Assembly (NCBI GenBank): GCA_050946255.1
Contig: JBMNUL010000018.1
Span: 1-25,012 of the forward strand
Direction of reading: 5' to 3'
DNA length: 25,012 bases
DNA from: JBMNUL01 sp050946255
GTDB taxonomy: Bacteria > Actinomycetota > Coriobacteriia > Coriobacteriales > CADBOM01
The notes beneath the pieces were generated by a model. The model did not search any database. It worked only from the letters and a program-made list of their open reading frames with translations, and was not told where the DNA came from. Shown here piece by piece: positions 6,900-14,422 of the stretch; positions within the stretch are counted from its first letter, which is position 1, and every line of letters starts with the position of its first letter. The position numbers and the translations under genes were made by a program.

Positions 6900-8405
6900 A
6901 TGTCGAAATCATATGTATTAGAGGGTAGGACAATCGCTCACTTCATGCTGACATTCAAAGAAAGCGTTATACGATATCAGGATAAAATCGCCATCGAGGG
7001 CATGGGCGAGTCATACACGTATGATCAGCTAGATAGAATATCCGACGAGATAGGCCAGCATCTGCTTGCTCACGGCGTCAAGCCGGGCAGCATCGTGTTG
7101 ATACGAATGGAGCGTCATGTTGATGTTCTCTTGGGGATATTGGGTGCATGGAAAGCACGGGCTGCTTTCTCCTATATCGACGATCGTTCCCCACGAGCGC
7201 AAAAAACCATACTAACGGAGGACAGCGAGTATGCATTCATGCTCGATGCTGGCAAAATTGCCGAACTGAAGAGCAGGGTATTGCATGGTCATGTGCCACC
7301 TAAATGCCCTGTTGGCGAACTCGAGGATCTCGCATGGTTGCTCATGACATCGGGTACCAGCGGAAGACCAAAACGCATCCTTGTCACCCAACGCAATATT
7401 GCCTCGGCATTGTATGCCACAAGGTGCATCGGTTTGAGCGAACGTGACCGCCATAGCATGATTGCCAGTTTCTCGTTCATGTCAGCCATCATTGAGATTT
7501 TTCCTGTACTCTCTGCAGGAGGGACGATTGTGATGGTACCGAGCAGCACGCGAAATGACCTAGAATCTCTAGTGCGGTTTCTCGAAGAGCAGAAGATAAC
7601 ATGCTGTTTCATGCCGGCGCACTTTGCTGAACATTTCGTTCAGTCGAATCGACAGCCAAGCTATTTGAGGATTCTACTCACCGGAGGAGAACCTGTTCAT
7701 TGGCTTGAAAAACGAGGGTACAGAATCATTTGCGGATATGGGGCTTCTGAAACATGCGGTCCTGTCACCCTGATGGAGATTGATTATCAAGCTGCTGAAT
7801 ATCCTATTGGAAAACTCCTTCCTAATGTTCAGATGCATCTTCTCGACGAGAACCTTCAAATGGTGACTAAACCGGGGGAAATCGGCGAGCTCTGCTTTTC
7901 AGGTCCAACCATCTGCGAGGGATATTATCAAGAACCAGAACTTACTGCAGAACATTTCATTCCAAATCCGTTCAGCAACGATCCTTGCCATAAGGTGCTG
8001 TTCAGGACAAGCGACTTGGCAAGATTCGATGAGAAAGGCGATTGCTATTTCGCAGGTCGTTCAGACTTGCTCTGCAAGATCAGGAGCTTCCGTATCGAAA
8101 TTGGAGAAGTCGAGAACGCGATACTTCATTTCCCCGGAATAGAGCGATGCGTGGTGTTACCCATGTATGATTCTCAGGGTACGAAGAATCTGCACGCCTT
8201 TTACTATTCTGCAGACGAGATTGATGAGGCCTCTCTTGTGATATACCTCAGAGAGAATCTACTTCATTACAAAGTTCCCACCTACTATCACAGGCTCGAG
8301 AACATACCCCTGACAGATAATGGAAAGGTTGATAGGTCGAAAATCGGAGACATTCCTGGTTTCACTCGTTTGTCTCCACGCCGTGCCAAGAATAAGGAAA
8401 ACTAG
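6900..8405 (+). CDS. Stand-alone NRPS-like adenylation domain / acyl-CoA ligase
   Basis: This 501-aa AMP-forming enzyme resembles NRPS adenylation domains more than ordinary acyl-CoA synthetases. Visible cores are A3 (TSGTSGRPKR, 150-159, with Arg for the usual Gly), A5 (YGASETCGP, from 280), A7 (RTSDLAR, 369-375), A8 (GRSDLLCKIRSFRIE) and A10 (NGKVDR, with the AMP-binding Lys at 476). The Asp that holds the alpha-amino group in amino-acid-activating domains lies in FSFD-x-S in the family; here the segment reads FSFMSAIIE, with Met194. No carrier or condensation domain is attached or nearby. AGGAGG lies 9 nt before the ATG at 6900. It probably activates the pathway acid, to CoA or to AMP only. 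Confidence 0.85.
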   Translation: MSKSYVLEGRTIAHFMLTFKESVIRYQDKIAIEGMGESYTYDQLDRISDEIGQHLLAHGVKPGSIVLIRMERHVDVLLGILGAWKARAAFSYIDDRSPRAQKTILTEDSEYAFMLDAGKIAELKSRVLHGHVPPKCPVGELEDLAWLLMTSGTSGRPKRILVTQRNIASALYATRCIGLSERDRHSMIASFSFMSAIIEIFPVLSAGGTIVMVPSSTRNDLESLVRFLEEQKITCCFMPAHFAEHFVQSNRQPSYLRILLTGGEPVHWLEKRGYRIICGYGASETCGPVTLMEIDYQAAEYPIGKLLPNVQMHLLDENLQMVTKPGEIGELCFSGPTICEGYYQEPELTAEHFIPNPFSNDPCHKVLFRTSDLARFDEKGDCYFAGRSDLLCKIRSFRIEIGEVENAILHFPGIERCVVLPMYDSQGTKNLHAFYYSADEIDEASLVIYLRENLLHYKVPTYYHRLENIPLTDNGKVDRSKIGDIPGFTRLSPRRAKNKEN

Positions 8406-8454
8406 AGAAACATCCATTTGGAAGCAGTCAGGTTTGCAGTTGTCATGTCGTTCG

Positions 8455-9183
8455 TTATGATGCCTCTTTGGTTCCTTCTTGCCGGTATTCCTTCTTCAGC
8501 CAAGTACCATAGATATCGATGCTGCGCTCACAGAGTTTTTTAGCTTCTTCGGATTTGCCCTCTTTCACATAAAGGAACATATTTTCCAAGCCATCCACAA
8601 ATTCGTCTCTGTGGCCGTTCTGAAAGAAAATCTTGGATGAAGCGATGTATGAAGACTTGAGAGTTTGCACTAGAAGTGGCCAGACAATGTTTCCTCCTGC
8701 TATTGCTGCACTGTGGAAAAACTCGAACATGAGCGCCGCCGATTCCGAAGCATTCTGGCTGCACTTGATTTTCTTGATGATCTCCTCCATCTCATCAATC
8801 TGTTCTGGGGTTGCATTGATAGCAGCTTGCTCTAGCGCATATGGTTCGATGCTGCGATGGAATTGTAGGATTGGATCGATTAGCTCTGGATGAAAGTAAC
8901 CGCCGTTATATTCGATAAGGGCAACTAGGACATCGATATTGCCATTGCGGATATAATCTGCTACGAAGACTCCTTTCCGAGGTGCTACCTCGAGAAAACC
9001 CATCTGGGCAAGACGATTGATGCCGGTATTGATGACGGCGCGACTAACTTTCATTTTCTCGCTTAGCTCTCGCTCGGTGGGAAGCTTGTCGCCAACTTTG
9101 AGCTCTCCAGAGAGGATCATTTCCTCGACGTTTTTTATGAATAGGGTGGTACGAGAAGGGGCAACTAGTTCATTAAATGGCAT
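8455..9183 (-). CDS. FCD-family GntR (FadR-type) transcriptional regulator
   Basis: This 242-aa protein has an N-terminal winged helix (VGDKLPTERELSEKMKVSRA, then INRLAQMGFLEVAPRKGVFV). A C-terminal helical FCD ligand domain follows, with RSIEPYALEQAA and MFEFFHSAAIAGGN. FCD domains often bind metal and small organic acids. The ATG at 9183 is chosen because AAGGAG lies 8 nt upstream; a longer form from 9222 would start inside the operator. The gene converges on the ligase gene with a 49-nt gap that holds no clear terminator. The same 15-bp operator occurs before this gene and before the CoA operon, so it probably represses itself and controls the operon in response to the substrate or its CoA ester. 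Confidence 0.9.
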   Translation of the reverse strand: MPFNELVAPSRTTLFIKNVEEMILSGELKVGDKLPTERELSEKMKVSRAVINTGINRLAQMGFLEVAPRKGVFVADYIRNGNIDVLVALIEYNGGYFHPELIDPILQFHRSIEPYALEQAAINATPEQIDEMEEIIKKIKCSQNASESAALMFEFFHSAAIAGGNIVWPLLVQTLKSSYIASSKIFFQNGHRDEFVDGLENMFLYVKEGKSEEAKKLCERSIDIYGTWLKKEYRQEGTKEAS

Positions 9184-9207
9184 GTTCAGACTCCTTTTTA
9201 TAATGGA

Positions 9208-9236
9208 TATACCAAATACCAAGAGTAAAGATACTC
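9208..9236 (-). promoter_or_regulatory. Operator in the leader of the GntR gene
   Basis: Read on the minus strand, GAGTATCTTTACTC (9236-9223) is followed by TTGGTATTTGGTATA (9222-9208). The second element is identical over 15 bp to 39-53 upstream of the CoA operon. The first is a 5-bp inverted repeat related to TAGAGT-N5-ACTCTA at 62-78. The site lies between the predicted start of transcription (near 9254) and the ribosome site, a position suited to autorepression by blocking. Confidence 0.75.
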
Positions 9237-9260
9237 ATTAAATTTTTTAATTTACCTTAT

Positions 9261-9289
9261 ATTATAGAAAAATATATTCAAGACTTGAA
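9261..9289 (-). promoter_or_regulatory. Candidate promoter of the GntR gene
   Basis: The minus strand has a consensus -10, TATAAT, at 9266-9261. Seventeen nt upstream is TTCAAG, part of a perfect palindrome TTCAAG-A-CTTGAA (9277-9289). The weak -35 overlapping a palindrome suggests a further control site. The surrounding 9237-9330 is very AT-rich. Confidence 0.5.
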
Positions 9290-9501
9290 ACTGTATTTTT
9301 TACTGGTTTGTGACATACCATTTATTAAATATTCCATAATGATGATAATGTGAATCTCTGTTCGTTCCTTTCTCATAAGTATTAGCAGAACGGTTCGTCG
9401 ATATATTTAACTGCTTCTCAATGCCTTAATGTCGTAAATATGGGCTTAAGTCACGAGGGATTGCCCCCGGAACTGCTCTGGGCCAGTCCCTTCGGTATGG
9501 C
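9290..9501. other. Gene-free spacer
   Basis: This AT-rich to neutral stretch lies behind the GntR promoter. I see no gene, RNA or clear repeat in it beyond a GGTATGT motif (minus strand, near 9315) that echoes one at the left window edge. Confidence 0.4.
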
Positions 9502-9757
9502 TCAGCGGTACTGCTTGTCCACGACCGAGTAGAGAAGCTCTCCCAACTCTTTCGGGGTTTCTTTGCAACCATCCTCGGGTGGAATCCTCGTCCCGCCGCC
9601 GATACCATAGCGGACACCGCGGAGTGCCTCATCGCCATGGGAATCGTATAAACTGCGGCGTCTTTTCTAATTCCTGCTTCACTATTTCGTATTTCTTGGA
9701 AGTCCTAGAAGGCGCGTTCTTGCTGTTTTCATTATCGACGAGGGTAACCGCTCTAGC
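9502..9757 (-). pseudogene. Possible decayed gene, C-terminal remnant, family not recognised
   Basis: Two minus-strand frames read like protein and meet at a frameshift. The upstream one includes RTSKKYEIVKQELEKTPQFI. It is replaced downstream by another frame reading RYGIGGGTRIPPEDGCKET and PKELGELLYSVVDKQYR, which ends at a TGA at 9504-9502. Neither frame has a usable start with a ribosome site. The composition is protein-like, with amphipathic helices and a Gly-rich turn. This suggests the tail of a lost gene, but I cannot name the family, and a chance open stretch is possible. Confidence 0.35.
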
Positions 9758-9788
9758 GCGCTCCGCAATTGTCGCGTCTGATCAAAGA

Positions 9789-9838
9789 ACCGCACCTCCG
9801 AATCTCGAACTTATCTACGTCCAAGATCGGGGTGCGGT
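9789..9838 (-). terminator. Hairpin, possible terminator of the MFS operon
   Basis: ACCGCACC (9789-9796) pairs perfectly with GGTGCGGT (9831-9838). The stem can extend inward by CCGA/TCGG and TCT/AGA with single-nt bulges. On the minus strand it is followed by TTCTTTGAT, a weak T-run. It lies about 150 nt past the MFS stop. A second perfect hairpin without a T-run, AACCCGC-TTCGT-GCGGGTT, is at 9905-9923. No gene was found in 9839-9988. Confidence 0.4.
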
Positions 9839-9988
9839 CATTTGTTCCTTTGGGCCTTTATTGGGCAATTGTTTGGGAATCCGCTCCCACGGCCATGTTC
9901 CTTGAACCCGCTTCGTGCGGGTTGCAGATAACTCTGAAGGAATCGTTGTTGTATGCCTCGGAATGCCATCGGAAGGCTCCGGGCAGCT

Positions 9989-11257
9989 CTACTTTTCTTC
10001 CTCAACCTTCTTCATCGGTGAGGCAGCGAGTGAGGCGATGAACAGCACCATCGCGATGAGGCCCAGCACTCCGAAGACAATGTATGCCACTGTCATGCCG
10101 AAAGCCTCTGCCACAAGCGCGATTATCAACATCATGAGGCCGGCACCAATGAAAAACGCGGCCATTCCAGCTGCCGTGATGGCCGAGTAATCGCGCATTC
10201 CGAATACTTCTGGGACAATCAGGCCTGGCAAGTTCATGGTCAAGGTGATGAAAGATGCGAATAGCACCGCCAGAATTGGCAGCCATCCAGCTGATTGATT
10301 TCCCGTCCACGCCACGAGCAGTGCAATGCCAATTGCGAAGGCAATGAACATTATCGGTATCAATTTTCCAGCGCCGTACTTCTTGATGAAGAAGCCAGAT
10401 GCCATGACGATGATGGCTCCGAAAACCATGAACAGGCCAACATAGGTCGTGTAGATATCGGCGCTGACTCCGAATGACGTGAAGAACGTGGACATGAACC
10501 CTGAGAACCCATTGGCAGGGAAAGCCCCGATGAACATCCCCAGCACGAAGCAGATGAAAGATCCGGTCTTCATGGCCTCCTTCATCGTGAGGCCTGATGC
10601 GGCTTCCTTTGAATCTGCAGAAGCTGCACTTGCGTCAGGGCCAGCAGCTGGACTTTCAGTGCCGTCGCCTCCGCCAGAGCCCATGTCGCTTGGCGCCTTC
10701 CTTATCAGCAACAGGTTGGCCAGAACTCCAACAATGACCACCACTGCAGTCATGATGTAGAGGCAGCTGCGATAATCCATGGCGGTCAGCATTTGCCCGG
10801 AGACAACGACCATTGCGGCAATCAGAAACGTGGAAATTCCGGCTACTATTCCATAGGAGCGAGGGGAGTTCTCCCCATACCAGGCTCCCAGAACTCCGGC
10901 TACTGCCGCATTCGATCCAATACCGAGAACAACTCCGGAGAATATGCAGGAGATATACCAGACCACGATGTTGGTTGCCACCGCGGCCAGGAACAAGGTA
11001 ATCCCAGCAAAGATGGTGCCCACGAGCAGCGACCACCTGGGCGTTAATTTGTCGATCAGTTTAGTTGCAATCACGCTGAAGAGGAATCCCGAGAACATTC
11101 CCACCATAGATCCGCCGGTCACGGCGGCAAGTGGTACTCCCAGTCCCTCCACCACGTTTGGGATCATGATGCTCAGCAGCTGCAAGATCCCCAAGGCAAG
11201 AGCAAGAATGATGGTGCATCCAATTGTGGACATAATCCGCTTAGCTGAGTTGCTCAT
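9989..11257 (-). CDS. MFS transporter, OFA (oxalate/formate antiporter)-like
   Basis: This 422-aa protein has about 12 hydrophobic segments in two blocks of six. A hydrophilic central loop (around residues 200-230) is rich in Ala, Ser and Gly. The segment LGIGSNAAVAGVLGAWYGEN, with its Gly-rich helix, and the later GFFIKKYGAGKLIPI loop are typical of the OFA group, which exchanges organic acids. The ATG at 11257 has AAAGGAGGG upstream; the in-frame ATG at 11308 lies inside the 11-bp hairpin. It is the last gene behind the molybdopterin enzyme and its FeS subunit, so it probably imports the substrate or exports the product of that enzyme. Confidence 0.88.
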   Translation of the reverse strand: MSNSAKRIMSTIGCTIILALALGILQLLSIMIPNVVEGLGVPLAAVTGGSMVGMFSGFLFSVIATKLIDKLTPRWSLLVGTIFAGITLFLAAVATNIVVWYISCIFSGVVLGIGSNAAVAGVLGAWYGENSPRSYGIVAGISTFLIAAMVVVSGQMLTAMDYRSCLYIMTAVVVIVGVLANLLLIRKAPSDMGSGGGDGTESPAAGPDASAASADSKEAASGLTMKEAMKTGSFICFVLGMFIGAFPANGFSGFMSTFFTSFGVSADIYTTYVGLFMVFGAIIVMASGFFIKKYGAGKLIPIMFIAFAIGIALLVAWTGNQSAGWLPILAVLFASFITLTMNLPGLIVPEVFGMRDYSAITAAGMAAFFIGAGLMMLIIALVAEAFGMTVAYIVFGVLGLIAMVLFIASLAASPMKKVEEEK

Positions 11258-11282
11258 GTTCTCCCTCCTTTTTATCCAATAC

Positions 11283-11318
11283 GGGCCGGGATTGTCAGTT
11301 AGCTCCAAATCCCGGCCC
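11283..11318 (-). repeat. 11-bp perfect hairpin between FeS subunit and MFS genes
   Basis: GGGCCGGGATT (11283-11293) and AATCCCGGCCC (11308-11318) pair perfectly around a 14-nt loop. No T-run follows on either strand. It lies 25 nt upstream of the MFS start, so it is probably an intercistronic structure that protects the upstream message or sets the MFS expression level, rather than a full terminator. Confidence 0.6.
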
Positions 11319-11332
11319 TGTCTGTTACTCGT

Positions 11333-11413
11333 TTACTCCTGCAGCGAAGCTTCAGCTTCCGACTGCATACGTCCATCTAGCTCAGGGAGCAGCTGCAGCC
11401 GGAAGATCTTCAA
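11333..11413 (-). CDS. Possible tiny ORF (26 aa), doubtful
   Basis: A TTG at 11413 opens a 26-codon frame ending at 11333. AAGGAG (11429-11424) overlaps the stop codon of the FeS subunit and lies 10 nt before the TTG. The product would be a short charged helix containing LQLLPELDGRMQSEAEA. Either this is a leader-like small protein, or the start of a lost third gene, or chance. Confidence 0.2.
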   Translation of the reverse strand: MKIFRLQLLPELDGRMQSEAEASLQE

Positions 11414-11427
11414 AGGCTGCGAGCTCC

Positions 11428-11781
11428 TTATAGTTGCGGTTTCAGCACCAAGGCCTTCCCGCCCTTGTCGGCCAGCATCTGAGCACACTCTTCGATTGTT
11501 CCGAACTTCAGGACCTTGGCCTGGCAATGCTGCACACATGAGGGCTCGAGTCCCTGGCTCACGCGTTCTACGCACATGTCGCACTTCTCGCCTGGCACGG
11601 CGTAGTAATTCCACTGCCATGTGCCGTCCTCGTATTTGCGTGGGCCATCTTCTAACACCTTGATGCCCCACTCGTCGATTCCAAGTTCAAGTTCGTTTCT
11701 GCATGCAATCTCACAGCTATGGCAGCCGGTGCAGTATTCGTAGTCAAGGAAAAGGCAGTTCTTGCTTGTCGCATCAGACAT
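11428..11781 (-). CDS. 4Fe-4S dicluster electron-transfer subunit
   Basis: This 117-aa protein has eight Cys in two sets: CTGCHSCEIAC near the N-terminus, and CDMC followed by CVQHC in the middle. This fits two [4Fe-4S] clusters, fewer than the four of typical DmsB/PsrB subunits. It has no Tat signal or membrane anchor, in line with a cytoplasmic partner. Its start lies 1 nt after the stop of the molybdopterin subunit, with an AGGGGGG ribosome site inside that gene's end, so the two are translationally coupled. It would feed electrons to the catalytic subunit. Confidence 0.92.
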   Translation of the reverse strand: MSDATSKNCLFLDYEYCTGCHSCEIACRNELELGIDEWGIKVLEDGPRKYEDGTWQWNYYAVPGEKCDMCVERVSQGLEPSCVQHCQAKVLKFGTIEECAQMLADKGGKALVLKPQL

Positions 11782-11782
11782 C

Positions 11783-14209
11783 TCAGACCCCCCTTACTTC
11801 AGCGTATGTCTTCCTTTTCTCAGCGGAAATCGAGCCATCGAAGTTCTCCACGCACTTGCAGTCTTGCGTGTATGCGGTCTCGTCGATGTCCTCTGCTTTG
11901 TATACGTTGCAGATCATGTTCTTGAAGCAGTCACCGAAGCCGAGCTTCCCGTTGTACCCATTGGGCATCAGCATGTTGATGTTGCTCTTCCAGTTTCCGA
12001 ACAGGTTGGGTTCCTCTGCGTCCTGCTCTGGATACCACCAGCCGTGCATGGCGTGCACAACGCCCTCCTTGATGGTGGGGGTGACGTTTGCCTTTTGACG
12101 CACCTTGCCATACGGGCTCTCAATCCAAACCCATTCCCCGTTCTTGATTCCAAGCCGCTTGGCATCTTCTGTATTGATGTCGAGCAGCGGCTCCGGGACT
12201 ATCTGGCGGAGCGACGGAACTTGGCGGTGCTCCGAATGGAACGAGACGTACGTGCGTGCTCCTGTTGTGAGGATGAACGGGTAGTCCTTCATCTTCTCAG
12301 GGGTGCTCTCAGGTCCAAATGGAGGTGCGCTGTAATAGGGGAGTGGCTTGTCGCCGAAGAACTCGAAGGCGAAGTTGTAGAGCTCGATGCGCCCAGTCTT
12401 CGTTGCGAAGCCAGGTTGATGATCTGGACGGAGGTCCCCGGTCTTGTATTTGTAATAGGGCTCTTCAGTGGTGATCGTGACGTTGTCACGCAATTGCTCC
12501 CATGAGATCCCGCCTGACAACCCGTTGAACCTGTTGTAGTCATCTTCGGTCTCGAATCTGCCCCAGAACTCCGGGTGCATTCGCTTTCCAACGGCGATCA
12601 TCATCTCGACGTCCGACTTGCACTCTCCAACCTGCAGGCACTTGTTCTCGGCGCCGAAGAAAGAGGTGTTCAGCCCGTAGTGGGTGATGACCATCGCGTT
12701 GTGCTCGATAGTCGAGGACAAGGGCAGGAACACATCCGCACATGCCATCACCGTGGGGTTCATGAACGTCTCGGTTGCAAAGTTGAAATCGAGTTTGCGC
12801 AGGGCCTCGTACCAACGTTGCGGTTCTGCAGAAATGGCGCCGCCGCATGGGTTGGAGGATGAGAACATCGCCATGTGAATCTCGTACGGGTCGCCCGTCT
12901 CGAGGGTCTCGATGAAATCATCGGGATCTGCTGTCCAAACGATTGTGGTGACAGCCGGGTGCTTGTCGGCACCTATGCGCTTGTCCCACATTTCCTGTGA
13001 CATGATCCCGTTCTTCACGGCGATGTCGAATGCCGATCCCATCTGCGTTGCCGTGGCTTCCTCCGATTGCTTACCCTCTTCGTCGGTCATATTGCCGGCA
13101 TCGGACTCGAAGAATCCAGGCTGTGCGGAAACCCGTCCCAGCGATGTGCCACCAGGAGCGTCGAGGTAACCGGTGATGCACATTAGCGCTATCAGACACT
13201 GCCCGAGCTGTACTCCGTTGGGGTTTTGGTCAACCGCCAGACCCCATCCGACAGAGCTGGGTTTGGCTTTCCCGTACATTCTGGCCGCTCGATAGATCTG
13301 GTCTTCTGGCACGCCGCATATCTCAGAGGCCTTCGCCGGGGTCATGTCCTTCACGCTCTCGGCGAGCTGGTCGAATCCGTACGTCCATTTATCGACGAAA
13401 TCGGCATCATATAGATTCTCGCTGATGAGCACGTTCAGGAACGCCATCGCCAAGGCGGTGTCTGTTCCGGGCCTCACCTGCAAAACCTCTTCGGCACGGG
13501 TGCCGAGCCATGTTACGCGTGGATCCACGACGATGAGCTTGGTCCCGAACTCGCGCATCATGTCGATGATCGAGTGCCCCCACATGCCGTCGGGGTTCGA
13601 TTTGAGCGGTTCCTTGCCCCAGAGCAAGATGACCTCGGGTGCAACCCAGCCCTCGTGATCATATCGATCGGAGAACTTCTGTGCATAGTCGACCTCGGGG
13701 TAGCCTCCACCCAACATGAATGCCGTTGTGGCGCAACGCGGCCCATAGCAAGACCATCCAGATTGCGCGTATACAGAATTGGGCGACCCGAAGATCGTGT
13801 TGGCCCACATGCCGTAGTAGTTGTTCGCCTCTCGGCCGGTGCCGCCGAACACGCAGATCGATTCAGCTCCATATTTGGCGGTGATCTCCTTCGCGTTCTT
13901 CTCGATAATGTCCAGGGCCTCTTCCCAAGTGCACCTCTCCCATTTGTTCTTGCCGCGGTCCTCTCTTGCCCGCTTCATGGGATATATGATTCTGTCTGGG
14001 TTGTACACGTACTCCTTCAGGGCAAGGCAACGAGGACAAAGCGCTCCACGTGTGATTGGGTGCTCGGGATCGCCCTCGACCTTGAGGAGCTTGCCGTCTT
14101 TCACGTGCACCTTCAATCCACATCCCACGGGGTGGCACCCTGGGGGAGACCAAGCACATGTGCGAGTGATGGTCTCGCCATCTGGTGTGGTGGTTCTCCA
14201 TTCGGTCAT
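11783..14209 (-). CDS. Molybdopterin-dependent oxidoreductase, catalytic subunit (DMSO-reductase superfamily)
   Basis: This 808-aa enzyme starts at the ATG at 14209 behind AAGGAGAAGGG. It has no Tat signal, so it is probably cytoplasmic. The N-terminal FeS site uses Cys18, Cys25, Cys30 and Cys58 (CAWSPPGCHPVGC, then ALCPRC). This is the spacing of the anaerobic CxWSPPGCH subgroup rather than nitrate reductase. Cys154 in GWSCYGPR is the likely Mo/W ligand. The dinucleotide-binding C-terminal domain carries LTTGARTYVSFHSEHRQVPS and HAMHGWWYPEQD. Gut Coriobacteriia use relatives to dehydroxylate catechols or reduce other single substrates, each with its own regulator and transporter. The substrate here cannot be read from sequence. 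Confidence 0.92.
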   Translation of the reverse strand: MTEWRTTTPDGETITRTCAWSPPGCHPVGCGLKVHVKDGKLLKVEGDPEHPITRGALCPRCLALKEYVYNPDRIIYPMKRAREDRGKNKWERCTWEEALDIIEKNAKEITAKYGAESICVFGGTGREANNYYGMWANTIFGSPNSVYAQSGWSCYGPRCATTAFMLGGGYPEVDYAQKFSDRYDHEGWVAPEVILLWGKEPLKSNPDGMWGHSIIDMMREFGTKLIVVDPRVTWLGTRAEEVLQVRPGTDTALAMAFLNVLISENLYDADFVDKWTYGFDQLAESVKDMTPAKASEICGVPEDQIYRAARMYGKAKPSSVGWGLAVDQNPNGVQLGQCLIALMCITGYLDAPGGTSLGRVSAQPGFFESDAGNMTDEEGKQSEEATATQMGSAFDIAVKNGIMSQEMWDKRIGADKHPAVTTIVWTADPDDFIETLETGDPYEIHMAMFSSSNPCGGAISAEPQRWYEALRKLDFNFATETFMNPTVMACADVFLPLSSTIEHNAMVITHYGLNTSFFGAENKCLQVGECKSDVEMMIAVGKRMHPEFWGRFETEDDYNRFNGLSGGISWEQLRDNVTITTEEPYYKYKTGDLRPDHQPGFATKTGRIELYNFAFEFFGDKPLPYYSAPPFGPESTPEKMKDYPFILTTGARTYVSFHSEHRQVPSLRQIVPEPLLDINTEDAKRLGIKNGEWVWIESPYGKVRQKANVTPTIKEGVVHAMHGWWYPEQDAEEPNLFGNWKSNINMLMPNGYNGKLGFGDCFKNMICNVYKAEDIDETAYTQDCKCVENFDGSISAEKRKTYAEVRGV

Positions 14210-14262
14210 GTTCCCTTCTCCTTTCTCCCGCAAGCAGGCTGCATGAGGAAAAATCGAGATTG

Positions 14263-14320
14263 CAGACTGCACAAACTGTTAGGCAAACTGTGAAATTCGC
14301 CTTCCCTCTGCCTATATAAT
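14263..14320. promoter_or_regulatory. Divergent control region: repeated CAAACTGT and a -10 element
   Basis: CAAACTGT occurs twice (14272-14279, 14284-14291), 12 bp apart and in the same orientation, and a weaker copy, CAGACTGC, precedes them at 14263. They lie 50-85 nt upstream of the molybdopterin gene, where a LysR-type activator would bind. TATAAT at 14315-14320 could serve the LysR gene on the + strand. The rest of 14210-14422 shows no gene. Confidence 0.45.
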
Positions 14321-14422
14321 TTGTCTTGGGGATTCAGGGCGGAACACACCAAGATGATGCTGGCCCGCACCTAATTTTTGCGCGTTCAAAGTTGAGGATC
14401 ATCTAGGGGACGAAGGCATCGC

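Noticed and set aside
9579..10041. Two + strand frames of 108 and 90 aa in the gap before the MFS gene
   Set aside because: They have no ribosome site and no domain, and they overlap hairpins and the MFS 3' end.
11762..12505. 247-aa open frame on the + strand
   Set aside because: It lies antisense to the molybdopterin and FeS genes, whose family motifs are clear. It has no ribosome site or recognisable domain.
11783..14209. Call as a specific catechol dehydroxylase
   Set aside because: The module layout fits, but sequence reading alone cannot set the substrate among the many related enzymes.
13574..14293. 239-aa open frame on the + strand
   Set aside because: It is antisense to the N-terminal FeS domain of the molybdopterin enzyme and is chance openness.
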